A stretch of 44,465 nt of DNA from an uncultured Paraglaciecola sp. (GCF_913020055.1 NZ_CAJWCF010000029.1:1-44465); one strand, 5' to 3'; positions 10,144 through 19,307 are shown, counted from the first letter of the stretch. Notes: generated from the sequence alone by a model not told the origin. Translations and numbers: made by a program.

Positions 10144-11307
10144 TTAATCGTTGTTCATACTCAGGTCAAGTGAGCGCATATCCGTTGTTTTAAGTATCTC
10201 AAGTGAGCCTTTTGGCATACGTAGTGCGCGAACAAAGTCTTTAGATTGTTGTAAATCAATCAGTTTATGCCCTTTTAGCATGCGATATTGAGTATAGGCT
10301 TTACCTTGCTTTAATACTAAACCTAGGGGAGACATGTCTTTTGCAGGTTCATTATTTGCAACTTCAAACATCGCATTGGCGATAAAGACTCTTTGCATGG
10401 CCATTTTATCAATTAAGTTTGCACTAATATTGAGTGCGTATTTATCGATTAACTGATTCAAAAATGAACCTGATGGCGTAACTCTAGTCAAGGCAGAGTG
10501 TTCCTCATGCTTTTGAGCTTGTTGAGATTCCATTAAGGCTTCCCGCAACACTGTTTCGAAAAGTCTGAAATACAACTTTGTCACTACTACTTTACCCATC
10601 ATCTGAAACATCCCAAGGCAAAATGCATTGTTTTGATTCACTCCCGACACTGAGGCTATTTGTTTGCATGAAATCGCAGTGGCTAGTGCCTCTTCCCAAA
10701 TTCTTAGTTTTATTTGCGGATAAGGGTCGGTTATTTGAGGTAATGAACGTTTGAAAGCAAGGGATGTGAGAACAATAATTAGATTTTCTAAGCCAAAAAA
10801 GTTCAGACCTACACGCATAGATTCAACTAATACCACATTGCCTTTGTTGTCCAAACGTCTATATTTTGGTTGGTTAACCAATTTCATTAAATCATTGAAG
10901 AACCAAGGTAATTCAGTGGCAAGGGGTTCAATTTTTGAAATAGTGGCGGCTTTGATACACACTAAGTCGAGTAGTTCTGGTAGGACCCTATCTATTCCAA
11001 TTATTTTGGAATAAAGGTGGTCTGTATCTTTTAGGCTTTCATCTAGGCGTTTTGCAACTTCAATATCTACTTGTTCAGCTATTTCACCAAGAAAGTTAAG
11101 ATCGGATTTAGTATTTAAGTCTTTTTCTCGAATCGCTTGTTTTTCTACTCGTAATAAGGACCTAGCAGTTTTACTTTGCTCAATCTCGATTACATTTAAA
11201 GCGGGTTTCCCCTCATTGAGTACACTTTGTTGTGCAGTCTTGGCATCCAAAAATAACGCTTCAAAGCGCTGCTTAACTAGTTCTTCTACGTTTGTGGTTG
11301 CACTCAT
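10144..11307 (-). CDS. HDOD domain protein
   Basis: A 387-residue cytoplasmic protein with an HDOD domain over the central region, recognisable from LPELLDLVCIKAAT, the KLVNQPKYRR segment and the hydrophobic VGLNFFGLENLIIVLTSLAF helix pair. HDOD proteins have an HD-like fold that usually lacks the metal-binding His-Asp residues and act as signalling adaptors. No EAL, GGDEF or receiver domain is attached. The N-terminal 60 residues are charged and probably helical. It lies downstream of pabA with a 125-nt gap that could hold its own promoter. Confidence 0.8.
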   Translation of the reverse strand: MSATTNVEELVKQRFEALFLDAKTAQQSVLNEGKPALNVIEIEQSKTARSLLRVEKQAIREKDLNTKSDLNFLGEIAEQVDIEVAKRLDESLKDTDHLYSKIIGIDRVLPELLDLVCIKAATISKIEPLATELPWFFNDLMKLVNQPKYRRLDNKGNVVLVESMRVGLNFFGLENLIIVLTSLAFKRSLPQITDPYPQIKLRIWEEALATAISCKQIASVSGVNQNNAFCLGMFQMMGKVVVTKLYFRLFETVLREALMESQQAQKHEEHSALTRVTPSGSFLNQLIDKYALNISANLIDKMAMQRVFIANAMFEVANNEPAKDMSPLGLVLKQGKAYTQYRMLKGHKLIDLQQSKDFVRALRMPKGSLEILKTTDMRSLDLSMNND

Positions 11308-11432
11308 TAATTATATTTTTCTTATGAAATAGCTTTGATGAAGGATTTTTTAGAAAGTAATTATCTTTATAGGACAATAATTAATATTAGTCCTTAATAT
11401 TACATTAATACCGGAAAATTTCTATAGTCAAG

Positions 11433-12059
11433 CTATAGTGCTTTAGTTGTAATTTGGCTGTTAATAAATTTATTTAGGATGTGATGTCCAAACTCTGTTA
11501 ATAAAGATTCAGGGTGAAATTGTACGCCAAAGATAGCTAAGGTTTTGTGTTCAATCGCCATGATCTCAATTTGTTCTGATAGTTCTTCAGACGCAGTACT
11601 GTCCTTTATAGTGTTAAAACACCAAGCGGTTATTTTAAAGTCTTCGGGAATACTTGCCTTTTCCAACACCAACGAATGATATCGCGTTGCGGTAAAAGGC
11701 CGATTAATATTTTTAAATAAGGTTGATGCTTGGTGATGGATTACGGAGGTTTTTCCATGCCTAATTTGTTTGGCGTTAACTAGGCTGGCACCAAAAACTA
11801 AGCCGATTGCTTGGTGGCCTAAACACACCCCCAAAATGGGGATCCGACCGGCAAAGGTTTTGATAGCTTCAAGGGTTATTCCTGCTGATTGCGGCGTACA
11901 AGGGCCCGGTGAGAAGACTAAATAATCAGGCCCTATTGCGTTAATTTCTGCACAAGATATTTCATCATTGCGCACCACTAATACCTCTTGTCCCAACTCC
12001 TCAAAATAACGAGCTAAATTATGAGTAAATGAATCATAGTTGTCTATCAACAGAAGCAT
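11433..12059 (-). CDS. pabA: Aminodeoxychorismate synthase/anthranilate synthase glutaminase component (PabA/TrpG)
   Basis: A 208-residue class I glutamine amidotransferase that supplies ammonia for 4-amino-4-deoxychorismate and perhaps anthranilate synthesis. The catalytic triad is visible: Cys79 in LGVCLGHQAIG, with His182 and Glu184 in VQFHPESLLTEFG. The start LLLIDNYDSFTHNL is typical of PabA. It is 24 nt downstream of trpS. PabA is preferred over TrpG because no other trp biosynthesis gene is adjacent. Confidence 0.9.
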   Translation of the reverse strand: MLLLIDNYDSFTHNLARYFEELGQEVLVVRNDEISCAEINAIGPDYLVFSPGPCTPQSAGITLEAIKTFAGRIPILGVCLGHQAIGLVFGASLVNAKQIRHGKTSVIHHQASTLFKNINRPFTATRYHSLVLEKASIPEDFKITAWCFNTIKDSTASEELSEQIEIMAIEHKTLAIFGVQFHPESLLTEFGHHILNKFINSQITTKAL

Positions 12060-12083
12060 TGTTGAGCTTAAGTACTGGCTAAT

Positions 12084-13088
12084 TTAAGGACGTTTAACAA
12101 AACCTACCGCTTCGTATGCTTTTGCTAGTGTGACTGCTGCTCGTTGGCTGGCTTTTTCTGAACCTTCATGCATTATTCTGTTTAGCTCAGTTTGATCGTC
12201 ACGTAACGCATGAAACTTTTCTTGTATCGGTTCAATCAGCGCCACTACTGCATCAGCTACATCAGATTTTAAGTGACCGTACATTTTATCTTCATAGCTT
12301 GGCACTAGGGCTTCAATTGAAGTGTTAGTGGCACAGGACAATAGGCTCAATAAATTGGATACCCCTGGTTTTTCCGAGGTATCAAAGTAAATACGCGCTT
12401 GGTCATCAGAATCTGTTACCGCACGTTTAATTTTCTTGGCAATCTTTTTGGGATCTTCTAGCAGACCAACAAAGTTGTTAACGTTATCGTCCGACTTAGA
12501 CATTTTCTTTGTGGGGTCTTGTAAACTCATCACCCGAGCGCCAAACTCAGGAATATAAGGGTCAGGTATGCTAAAGGTTTTGCCATAAACGTTGTTAAAA
12601 CGTGTAGCGATATCTCTTGCAAGTTCAAGGTGTTGTTTTTGGTCATCACCCACTGGCACTTGATTCGCTTGATACAATAAGATGTCGGCCGCCATCAATA
12701 TTGGGTAAGAATATAACCCGGCGTTGATGTTAGACACATTTTTTGCAGACTTATCTTTAAACTGAGTCATGCGATTCAGCTCACCCATTTGGGTATAACA
12801 ATTCATCAACCAAGCTAATTGTGCATGCTCTGGCACATGAGACTGCATAAAAACAGTACTCTTAGCGGGATCTATTCCACAGGCTATATACAGAGCTAAT
12901 CCGTCTAAGCAAGCTTGGTGCAGTGCCTTAGGGTCTTGCCTTACAGTGATCGCATGTAAATCAACCAACATATACAAACAGTCATAATCATCTTGCATAT
13001 TGACCCACTGACGAAGTGCACCCATATAATTGCCAATGGTGAGTTGTCCTGAAGGCTGGCAGCCGCTAAGTACAATTGGTTTTGTCAT
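12084..13088 (-). CDS. trpS: Tryptophanyl-tRNA synthetase
   Basis: Charges tRNA-Trp. A class I synthetase of 334 residues, the normal bacterial length. The HIGH-like motif is [13 protein letters not shown] at residues 11-23 and the KMSKS loop is in [12 protein letters not shown]. The motif [20 protein letters not shown] is also diagnostic. It follows rpe by 40 nt, as in the dam-rpe-gph-trpS order of many gammaproteobacteria, except that gph is not present here. Confidence 0.97.
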   Translation of the reverse strand: MTKPIVLSGCQPSGQLTIGNYMGALRQWVNMQDDYDCLYMLVDLHAITVRQDPKALHQACLDGLALYIACGIDPAKSTVFMQSHVPEHAQLAWLMNCYTQMGELNRMTQFKDKSAKNVSNINAGLYSYPILMAADILLYQANQVPVGDDQKQHLELARDIATRFNNVYGKTFSIPDPYIPEFGARVMSLQDPTKKMSKSDDNVNNFVGLLEDPKKIAKKIKRAVTDSDDQARIYFDTSEKPGVSNLLSLLSCATNTSIEALVPSYEDKMYGHLKSDVADAVVALIEPIQEKFHALRDDQTELNRIMHEGSEKASQRAAVTLAKAYEAVGFVKRP

Positions 13089-13128
13089 GTTGATTGTTTC
13101 TACTTATTACATAGTGTTGAAAGAAAGA

Positions 13129-13800
13129 TTATTTAACCAAAGCAAGTTCAGAGCGCATTTGTTGGATCACTTCGTGATAGTCAGCTTGGTCATAAATAGC
13201 GGAACCAGCTACAAACATATCTGCTCCTGCTTCTGCAATGGCGCGAATATTATCGACTTTTACGCCGCCGTCAATTTCTAATCGAATATCAAACCCCGAT
13301 TGATCAATTAACGCACGAATCTGCTTTAGCTTTTCTAGGCTTTGAGGAATAAAAGATTGGCCGCCAAATCCAGGATTAACAGACATTAACAAAATATGAT
13401 GCAACTTATGCATCACATGGTCGAGATGCTGCAAAGGAGTGGCAGGGTTAAAGACTAAACCAGGCTTACATCCAGAATCTATAATTAACTGCAAACTTCT
13501 GTCTACATGCTGTGAGGCTTCAGGATGAAAGCTTATGTAGCTAGCACCAGCATCGGCAAACTGCTTAATCATATCGTCTACAGGTTGCACCATAAGGTGA
13601 ACATCTATGTCCGCCGTTACACCGTGTTTGCGCAATGCCTTGCAAACTAATGGACCTATAGTCAAATTTGGCACGTAATGGTTGTCCATTACATCAAAGT
13701 GCACAACATCAGCGCCGGCAGCCAATACATTGTCTACCTCTTCACCCAACTTAGTAAAGTTTGCTGATAAGATAGAAGGCGCGATTAAATAAGGTTTCAT
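13129..13800 (-). CDS. rpe: Ribulose-phosphate 3-epimerase
   Basis: Interconverts ribulose 5-phosphate and xylulose 5-phosphate in the pentose phosphate pathway. A 223-residue TIM barrel with the signatures [38 protein letters not shown] ([12 protein letters not shown]) and [11 protein letters not shown]. The start is placed at the ATG ending at 13800 because AAGGA lies 5 nt upstream of it; an in-frame ATG 18 nt earlier would add six residues not usual in the family. Its usual neighbour dam is 1.4 kb away, separated by two plus-strand genes. Confidence 0.96.
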   Translation of the reverse strand: MKPYLIAPSILSANFTKLGEEVDNVLAAGADVVHFDVMDNHYVPNLTIGPLVCKALRKHGVTADIDVHLMVQPVDDMIKQFADAGASYISFHPEASQHVDRSLQLIIDSGCKPGLVFNPATPLQHLDHVMHKLHHILLMSVNPGFGGQSFIPQSLEKLKQIRALIDQSGFDIRLEIDGGVKVDNIRAIAEAGADMFVAGSAIYDQADYHEVIQQMRSELALVK

Positions 13801-13866
13801 TATTTTCCTTGCTTGCAAAAGCCGATACTTTACAGAAAAATCTAAATAGACAAAAGCACCCTCTTT

Positions 13867-13881
13867 GCACCAACAATGTTG
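13867..13881. promoter_or_regulatory. NtrC-like enhancer site 1 (imperfect)
   Basis: GCAC-N7-GTTG matches the NtrC (GlnG) half-site arrangement GCAC-N7-GTGC in one perfect and one imperfect half; the left half in context, TTTGCACCAACA, is very close to the E. coli glnA enhancer. Its centre is 19 bp from site 2. Confidence 0.5.
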
Positions 13882-13885
13882 TCTC

Positions 13886-13900
13886 GCACTCTTATGGTGC
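13886..13900. promoter_or_regulatory. NtrC-like enhancer site 2 (perfect dyad)
   Basis: TCGCACTCTTATGGTGCGA (13884-13902) contains GCAC-N7-GTGC, the exact symmetric core of NtrC sites. It lies about 120 bp upstream of the sigma-54 promoter of the TorF porin gene, the spacing expected of an enhancer. It is also upstream of rpe on the other strand, but rpe has no sigma-54 element that I could see. Confidence 0.6.
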
Positions 13901-14018
13901 GATTGGCATGTCGATAAATAGAAAGTTAATCGGCCTGCAGATATTTATTTTTTAAAAATAATCAATAAAAACATGGGTTTAAGTTATTGTCGTGGTATGT
14001 TGTTTTGTTTGCTGCATT

Positions 14019-14036
14019 TAGGCATCAGATTTGCGT
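14019..14036 (+). promoter_or_regulatory. Sigma-54 (RpoN) promoter of the TorF porin gene
   Basis: TAGGCATCAGATTTGCGT carries GGCAT-N5-TTGC with GG (14021-14022) and GC (14033-14034) separated by exactly 10 nt, matching the -24/-12 consensus TGGCAC-N5-TTGC. Transcription should start near 14046, giving a 5' leader of about 77 nt before the ATG at 14123. The paired NtrC-like sites upstream support it. Confidence 0.7.
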
Positions 14037-14122
14037 TAAGTAGTAAACAAAATAAAAATAATATGCCAGAAAGCCTAATTTAATTACTGAAAAAATATAA
14101 TAAATACAATCGGAGTATACAC

Positions 14123-14767
14123 ATGAAAACTTTAAAAATTACTGTAATTGCCGCCGCTGTTTTAGCTGCATCTAGTTTTAGCCAAGTAGCATTAGCTGAA
14201 GGTAGTGTAAGTGCTAATATCGGCTATGTTTCTCAATATCATTTCCGTGGTATCCAGCAAACTGGTGGTGGATCTGCTAGCGCTGGTTTAGATTATGAAA
14301 ATGGTGGGTTCTATGTAGGTACTTGGGCAGCAGATGTCGCTGATGGTTTAGAAATTGATCTTTATGGTGGTTATGGAATCGAGCTGGACAGTGGCCTTTC
14401 TCTAGGTCTTGGGGTAACTACTTATCAATATACAGGTGATTTTGACTCTGCTTACAACGAAGTAAATTTAAGCGCAGGATACGGTTTAGTCAGTGTTGGT
14501 TACAGTAAAGGTAAATGGGACGGCGTAGTGGGTGATGAAGCCGCAACTGAAGGTGACTATTCTATCTTAACGGTTTCTCTTGAAAGCAATGGTTTTAGTG
14601 GTACTTTTGGTACTTATGGTGCAGATGCCGAAGGTGAATACTTTGAAGTGGGATACGGAACTGAGATTGGTGGTTTCGATGTGGGTGTAGGTGTAATCTT
14701 CAGTGGTTCTGACCTTGATGATGATGAAGCAATGTTCTTCTCACTAAGCAAAGCATTCGATCTATAA
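14123..14767 (+). CDS. TorF-family putative porin (TIGR02001-type outer-membrane protein)
   Basis: A 214-residue outer-membrane beta-barrel protein. A signal peptide of 25 residues ends at VALA before EGSVSANIG. The mature part begins with the family signature VSQYHFRGIQQTGG and continues as alternating beta strands (GLDYENGGFYVGTWAAD, LYGGYGIELDSGLS), ending in a terminal aromatic-type strand (FFSLSKAFDL). In other marine gammaproteobacteria related genes are often beside glnK-amtB, which fits the sigma-54/NtrC elements seen upstream here. No transport substrate is known; uptake of small nitrogen compounds is an inference. A strong terminator follows at 14794. Confidence 0.88.
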   Translation: MKTLKITVIAAAVLAASSFSQVALAEGSVSANIGYVSQYHFRGIQQTGGGSASAGLDYENGGFYVGTWAADVADGLEIDLYGGYGIELDSGLSLGLGVTTYQYTGDFDSAYNEVNLSAGYGLVSVGYSKGKWDGVVGDEAATEGDYSILTVSLESNGFSGTFGTYGADAEGEYFEVGYGTEIGGFDVGVGVIFSGSDLDDDEAMFFSLSKAFDL

Positions 14768-14793
14768 AATTGATTTAAACAGTCAATTTATAT

Positions 14794-14820
14794 AAAGGCG
14801 CATTGATTGCGCCTTTTTTT
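14794..14820 (+). terminator. Rho-independent terminator of the TorF porin gene
   Basis: AAAGGCGCA-TTGAT-TGCGCCTTT is a perfect 9-bp stem with a 5-nt loop followed by a run of Ts, 27 nt after the porin stop codon. Confidence 0.92.
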
Positions 14821-14927
14821 ATACCCAAAGAATAACGACAAAGTGCCTAACAAATGAGGTGAAGTGCAGTTGTCGCTTATTCAATTACAGGTATAATGCA
14901 ACAAAGTATGTCAAATTGGATAACATT

Positions 14928-15230
14928 ATGAATAGGAAGTCAAAATCGTTGTTTACTTTCACTGGAATATCCTTAACCGGTATAGCCGCAGTGGCTATGT
15001 TAAGTTTTTCTCAGGTGTCGTTAGATAATCGAAATATGTTTTGTGGAAATTTAGAACAAGCTGTTATTGATCATGAGCTACCTGTTAGTCATCCTGCAAA
15101 TAGATGCGCCACAGAGCATTCACAAGGTGTGAGTTGGTCTGAATGGTTCACTGGGCGTTCAAGCTCATACCAGTTCCATTTTATCGATTTACTCGAGCTG
15201 TTATCTCGCTCAAGAAGTAGTGAAACCTAA
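14928..15230 (+). CDS. Small membrane-anchored or exported protein of unknown function
   Basis: A 100-residue protein not recognised as a named family. It begins MNRKSKSLFTF and has one hydrophobic segment (TGISLTGIAAVAMLSFSQ) that could be a signal peptide or an anchor, then a periplasmic part with two cysteines (MFCGNLEQA, NRCATEHS) that could form a disulfide. The ATG at 14928 is preferred because GGA lies 8 nt upstream and the basic-then-hydrophobic order is right; a GTG at 14859 would add 23 residues without a good ribosome-binding site. It is convergent with dam, separated by 23 nt, and lies between a terminator and dam. Confidence 0.6.
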   Translation: MNRKSKSLFTFTGISLTGIAAVAMLSFSQVSLDNRNMFCGNLEQAVIDHELPVSHPANRCATEHSQGVSWSEWFTGRSSSYQFHFIDLLELLSRSRSSET

Positions 15231-15253
15231 ACCCCAAAACAAAATAATTTGAA

Positions 15254-16099
15254 TTAGTCAGCCTGATAGAGGGCTAACAATTCAGCCACTTTTAATCTAC
15301 TACTGCCATTTTGACTAATAAAGCGACTGACTTGAAGTTTAGTCATATGCGCGCCTTGGTATATATCTCTGGTAAATTCAGTATCGTGATTGCTAACCAA
15401 AACTGGAATGTTACGAGTGTAACCAGCACGATGTGCCAAAGATGCTAACTTAACCTGATTGTCCAAAGTAAAGCCTCCAGTAGCATAACTATTGAACATA
15501 GCCGTTTTGCTTATGGGTGCGTAGGGAGGATCACAATATATCACTGAGCCCTTTCGTGCCCTGGCGAATACTTTCTCAAAAGAGTCACAGGTAAAAGTCG
15601 CTAGTTGAGATTTTTCTGCAAAGTACCACAGTTCTTTTTCTGGGAAGTAGGGCGCTTTATATCTGCCAAAAGGCACATTAAATTTACCACTATTGTTATA
15701 CCTGCATAGACCGTTGTAGCCGTGCCTATTTAAATAAAGAAATAATAGTGCTCGCTCATAGACATCATTACTGTCATTAAACTTTTGTCTTATTTGATAA
15801 TAAAGTTGTTCATCGTTATGAACTGGAGTGAAAAGCTTAGCGCTGTCCTTAATGTAATCAGAAGGTTGGTGTTTGACAATATTGTATAAATTAATTAAAT
15901 CGGGGTTTATATCATTGAGCAGGTATTTAGAATAATTGGTGTTCAAAAATACCGAGCCTGCGCCAACAAATGGCTCAATCAGCTTTTTAGCTTCTGGAAG
16001 TTTCGCGTTGATGTCTTCAATTAGCTTGTATTTTCCGCCAGCCCATTTTAAAAAGGCCCTGTTTTTCTTATCTGTCGTTACTGCCAATGTTTCAACCAA
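15254..16099 (-). CDS. dam: DNA adenine methylase Dam (GATC)
   Basis: Methylates adenine in GATC using S-adenosylmethionine, acting in mismatch repair, replication timing and gene control. About 270-281 residues. Motifs are AFLKWAGGKYKLI (motif X), IEPFVGAGSVFLN (SAM binding, FxGxG) and the catalytic DPPY at 190-193. The furthest start is a TTG at 16099 with a weak ribosome-binding site; a later start near residue 5-12 would fit E. coli Dam (MKKNRAFLKW) better, so the N-terminus is uncertain. It follows damX by 60 nt. The usual next gene, rpe, is displaced. Confidence 0.95.
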   Translation of the reverse strand: MVETLAVTTDKKNRAFLKWAGGKYKLIEDINAKLPEAKKLIEPFVGAGSVFLNTNYSKYLLNDINPDLINLYNIVKHQPSDYIKDSAKLFTPVHNDEQLYYQIRQKFNDSNDVYERALLFLYLNRHGYNGLCRYNNSGKFNVPFGRYKAPYFPEKELWYFAEKSQLATFTCDSFEKVFARARKGSVIYCDPPYAPISKTAMFNSYATGGFTLDNQVKLASLAHRAGYTRNIPVLVSNHDTEFTRDIYQGAHMTKLQVSRFISQNGSSRLKVAELLALYQAD

Positions 16100-16159
16100 G
16101 TCGAGCCGCTAATTTATCAGGCCGAATTGTAACGGCACTGAGCATAAACAACAATTAGC

Positions 16160-17632
16160 TTAGGGCGAAGAGTTACTTATTTCTTGTTTGACTTGCTTAA
16201 CACTCTTAACAAATGGACTATTTGTTAATTTGCTCTTCATTAAAGTGGCTATTTCTGTTCTTGCATCTTCAATTGAAGGAAAATGTTGGTTTTTTAATAA
16301 CACATACCAATCTGCTCCATAACGACGGGTTTTATATAACCAAAGTTGCTGGTCTAGCTGCTCATCCTTTATGTAATCGAGCAATATACTAATATTAGCC
16401 ATCGCAGCGATTTGAATTAGATAGTTTTCTGTAGGTAATGCCAACAACACATCATGTTTGAGTGTGAGAGGATTGTCAGATTGAGTGGGCTCTAGGCTAC
16501 TAGACTGCAATTTTTTCTGTTCGACAACCGGTTCAAAACTGACCTTGTCTTCGACTTGATAATCATTGACGGTGTCAGTTTGTATTTCGACTTCTTTAAT
16601 TTCAATAGGCGGTTCTGGGAATGCTAATAACTCCACCTTTACTTCAGCTTGTGGCTCAATCGTACTAGTTTGTGAAAGTATTTTGTTTGACTGCTCTTCA
16701 AATTTAGTACTTGCTGTATTCCAATCAGTAACTAGCTTGTCTTTAGTGCTAATTTTCGTCGTGATAGGTGCATAGGCTGGTGGTTCGAGCTCTTCAATCG
16801 GTAGAGGTGCTTCTTGAGCTACTGTAACGGGCGTTGATTCGACCACTATGGAAACATCAGAGGTCTCTGCGGATTGCTCTGGAGTCGATAGTTGAGCAGT
16901 AATATATGACACCATTGAGCTCACTTTTTCAGGATACTGCCAGCTCAAAATCCCAGCAAAAACAGCCAAGAAAACCAATCCGAACAATGTGGCTACCCAC
17001 CATTTTTTATAAATAGGTGGGGAAACGTAAGATTGAACATGACGACCTTCTATACGTTGGGCAAACTTCTTCCGTTTATCTTGTATAAACGACTCTAAAT
17101 CAGAAAATTCATGACTTTCAGATTGTTGCTGATAATTTTGGTTATTTAATACTATCGGTTGATCTTTAGATTTAGCCCCTAAACCCAATTTGGCAGACTC
17201 AGCCCAATCAGAGAGACCCATTAGCAGTACGTTGAGATGTTGTTTATTGTTGGCAAATCGACTCTGTAAGACCAAATCCCACAGCTCTTTAACCAGCTTT
17301 TCAGGCAGCTTTTCAGCGTGAAAAATACTTATCAATATTCGACCGTTATGATTATTCAGAGGTGCAAGTAACTGGTTCAGAGGTCGATTAAAGTCAGCAT
17401 CTTGGCTTTGACTGATGAGTTGCCGAAATAACTTCTCTCGGTAGATGACTAAAGGGGTTAATTCATTTGCAGTGAGCAAGGCTAGGTCAGCTTGTTCATT
17501 TTGATGTTCAAGAAAACTTTCTACAACTTGTGATTGCTGCTGAATTTTGTCGCTACACACAAACACAAGTTGTGAAGAGTAACTGATTAGATAGTCTAAT
17601 CGGTTGTTCAGTTCTGACGCTGCCATTTTCAT
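16160..17632 (-). CDS. damX: DamX cell-division protein with SPOR domain
   Basis: A 490-residue single-pass membrane protein that binds denuded septal peptidoglycan. Residues 1-150 resemble a degenerate ExeA-type ATPase region without an obvious Walker A motif. One membrane segment lies at 211-231 (WWVATLFGLVFLAVFAG), followed by a Pro/Glu/Val-rich linker and a C-terminal SPOR domain at about 404-480 (NYLIQIAAMANI, then RRYGADWYVLLKNQHFPSIE). Translation may start at the second Met (17626), which has better spacing from an AGG. The order aroK-aroB-damX-dam is the standard gammaproteobacterial arrangement. Confidence 0.92.
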   Translation of the reverse strand: MKMAASELNNRLDYLISYSSQLVFVCSDKIQQQSQVVESFLEHQNEQADLALLTANELTPLVIYREKLFRQLISQSQDADFNRPLNQLLAPLNNHNGRILISIFHAEKLPEKLVKELWDLVLQSRFANNKQHLNVLLMGLSDWAESAKLGLGAKSKDQPIVLNNQNYQQQSESHEFSDLESFIQDKRKKFAQRIEGRHVQSYVSPPIYKKWWVATLFGLVFLAVFAGILSWQYPEKVSSMVSYITAQLSTPEQSAETSDVSIVVESTPVTVAQEAPLPIEELEPPAYAPITTKISTKDKLVTDWNTASTKFEEQSNKILSQTSTIEPQAEVKVELLAFPEPPIEIKEVEIQTDTVNDYQVEDKVSFEPVVEQKKLQSSSLEPTQSDNPLTLKHDVLLALPTENYLIQIAAMANISILLDYIKDEQLDQQLWLYKTRRYGADWYVLLKNQHFPSIEDARTEIATLMKSKLTNSPFVKSVKQVKQEISNSSP

Positions 17633-17684
17633 ATACCTAGGTAGTGATGTTTATTGCGTCAATGCAATAAACAAAAATTTAATC

Positions 17685-18752
17685 CTAAGAAAGAATGGCG
17701 CGTAACACCTCTTCAGAAATTTCATTTGTGACAACCGCTTTACCAATCCCTTTTGGAATGACAAAGAACAGTTGACCAGCTTGGACCTTTTTATCGTGGC
17801 GCATATGTCGAATAAAGTCGTCATAAGTCATATCACTAGGTGCAAGCGTTGGTAAATCAAATGCTTTAAGCAAAGATTCGATGCGACTGAATTCTGACGC
17901 TTCGAGCCAATTCATCTTAGTTGCTACTGCAGAAGCAAGAACAATGCCTGTTGACACAGCTTCGCCATGCAACCAGTTGCCATAACCTTTTTCAGCTTCA
18001 ATCGCATGACCAAATGTATGGCCTAGATTCAGTATGGCTCTTAGGCCAGACTCTCTTTCGTCAATAGCGACTATTTCTGCTTTTATTTCACAACACCGAG
18101 CAATCATGTGCTGCATTGCTGCGAGATCTTGCTGTTTGATTGCTTGTTGATTTTCTTCTAACCAGATAAAAAATTCTGGATCGTAAATCACTCCGTACTT
18201 GATTACCTCTGCCATGCCAGCAGCAAATTCACGTTGAGGTAAAGTACTTAAACTATTGGTATCGATCAGTACCGCTTTAGGTTGGTAAAAAGCACCAATC
18301 ATATTTTTACCTAAAGGGTGATTAACAGCTGTTTTCCCGCCCACAGATGAATCAACCTGAGATAATAAAGTGGTAGGAATTTGGATGAAGGGCATGCCAC
18401 GCTGGAAACTAGCAGCCACAAACCCAGTTAAATCGCCGACAACACCACCGCCCAAAGCGATTAAAGTAGTGTCACGCCCTGCAGACATTTCTAACAACTT
18501 GGAAATGACCATTTCAAAACTTTGCAGGTTTTTGTGTTGTTCTCCGTCAGGTACAACAATTTTACTCACGTCATAACCTGTTAAGGCTTGACTGACAATG
18601 GGGAAATAAAGCGGATCGACCACATCATTGGTCACAACAACTACTTTTTTTGTAGTGAGGTGTTTGGTTAAAACCTCAGGATGGGTAAGTAGATTTGCTT
18701 GGATTAATATAGGGTAGCTACGCTCACCCAACTCAACTGTTAGTGTTGCCAT
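17685..18752 (-). CDS. aroB: 3-dehydroquinate synthase
   Basis: Converts DAHP to 3-dehydroquinate, the second shikimate-pathway step, with NAD+ and a divalent metal. The 355-residue length is standard. Motifs: VPDGEQHKNLQSFE, ALGGGVVGDLTGFVAA (nucleotide binding), PTTLLSQVDSSVGGKTAVNH and the metal-binding LNLGHTFGHAIE. It lies 39 nt downstream of aroK. Confidence 0.97.
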   Translation of the reverse strand: MATLTVELGERSYPILIQANLLTHPEVLTKHLTTKKVVVVTNDVVDPLYFPIVSQALTGYDVSKIVVPDGEQHKNLQSFEMVISKLLEMSAGRDTTLIALGGGVVGDLTGFVAASFQRGMPFIQIPTTLLSQVDSSVGGKTAVNHPLGKNMIGAFYQPKAVLIDTNSLSTLPQREFAAGMAEVIKYGVIYDPEFFIWLEENQQAIKQQDLAAMQHMIARCCEIKAEIVAIDERESGLRAILNLGHTFGHAIEAEKGYGNWLHGEAVSTGIVLASAVATKMNWLEASEFSRIESLLKAFDLPTLAPSDMTYDDFIRHMRHDKKVQAGQLFFVIPKGIGKAVVTNEISEEVLRAILS

Positions 18753-18791
18753 AAGTAGCTAGCCCTATAATTGCTATATAAGAAAGGAGTG

Positions 18792-19307
18792 TTACAGACC
18801 TATTTTTCCAATGATCTGATTTGCCACAGCGCGAGCACTTTGATCATCTGTATCAACAATATAATCGGCTGCATCTTCATATAGTGGATTGCGTTCTTCA
18901 GCTAGATTACGCAATACTGTTTCTGGATCATCTTTTTGTAACAACGGACGACGTTTATCACGCTGAGTTCTAGCAACTTGTTTATCGATCGTAGTTTGCA
19001 AATAAACAACTATGCCTCTCGCCGATAACCTGTTTCTAACATTTTTACTGACCACCGAACCACCACCTGTAGCCAAAACAATGCCTTGTTTATCGGTTAA
19101 GTCGTTAATGATGTTTTCTTCACGTAGACGAAAGCCTTCTTCACCTTCAAGATCAAATATCCAAGCGATATCTGCGCCCGATCGTCTCTCAATCTCTTGA
19201 TCGGAGTCAAAGAATTCTAAATGAAGTTCGTCTGCAAGGTGCCTACCAATAGTGCTTTTACCAGCACCCATGGGGCCTATAAGGAATATATTACGTTTTT
19301 CAGCCAT
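18792..19307 (-). CDS. aroK: Shikimate kinase I
   Basis: Phosphorylates shikimate at the 3-hydroxyl. A P-loop kinase of 171 residues. Walker A is [15 protein letters not shown]; the shikimate-binding [15 protein letters not shown] and ATGGGSVV motifs are present, as is the lid arginine segment RDKRRPLL. It is the first gene of the aroK-aroB-damX-dam cluster. A terminator at 19465-19501 separates it from pilQ. Confidence 0.97.
   Translation of the reverse strand: MAEKRNIFLIGPMGAGKSTIGRHLADELHLEFFDSDQEIERRSGADIAWIFDLEGEEGFRLREENIINDLTDKQGIVLATGGGSVVSKNVRNRLSARGIVVYLQTTIDKQVARTQRDKRRPLLQKDDPETVLRNLAEERNPLYEDAADYIVDTDDQSARAVANQIIGKIGL

Noticed and set aside
13991..14013. TGGTATG...TTTGCT considered as a second sigma-54 promoter upstream of the porin
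   Set aside because: GG and GC are 15 nt apart instead of 10, so the spacing is wrong; the element at 14021-14034 has the right spacing.
14859..14927. GTG start for the small exported protein, 23 codons upstream
   Set aside because: It would put a cysteine-rich polar stretch ahead of the basic-hydrophobic export signal, and the ATG at 14928 has a better-spaced ribosome-binding site.
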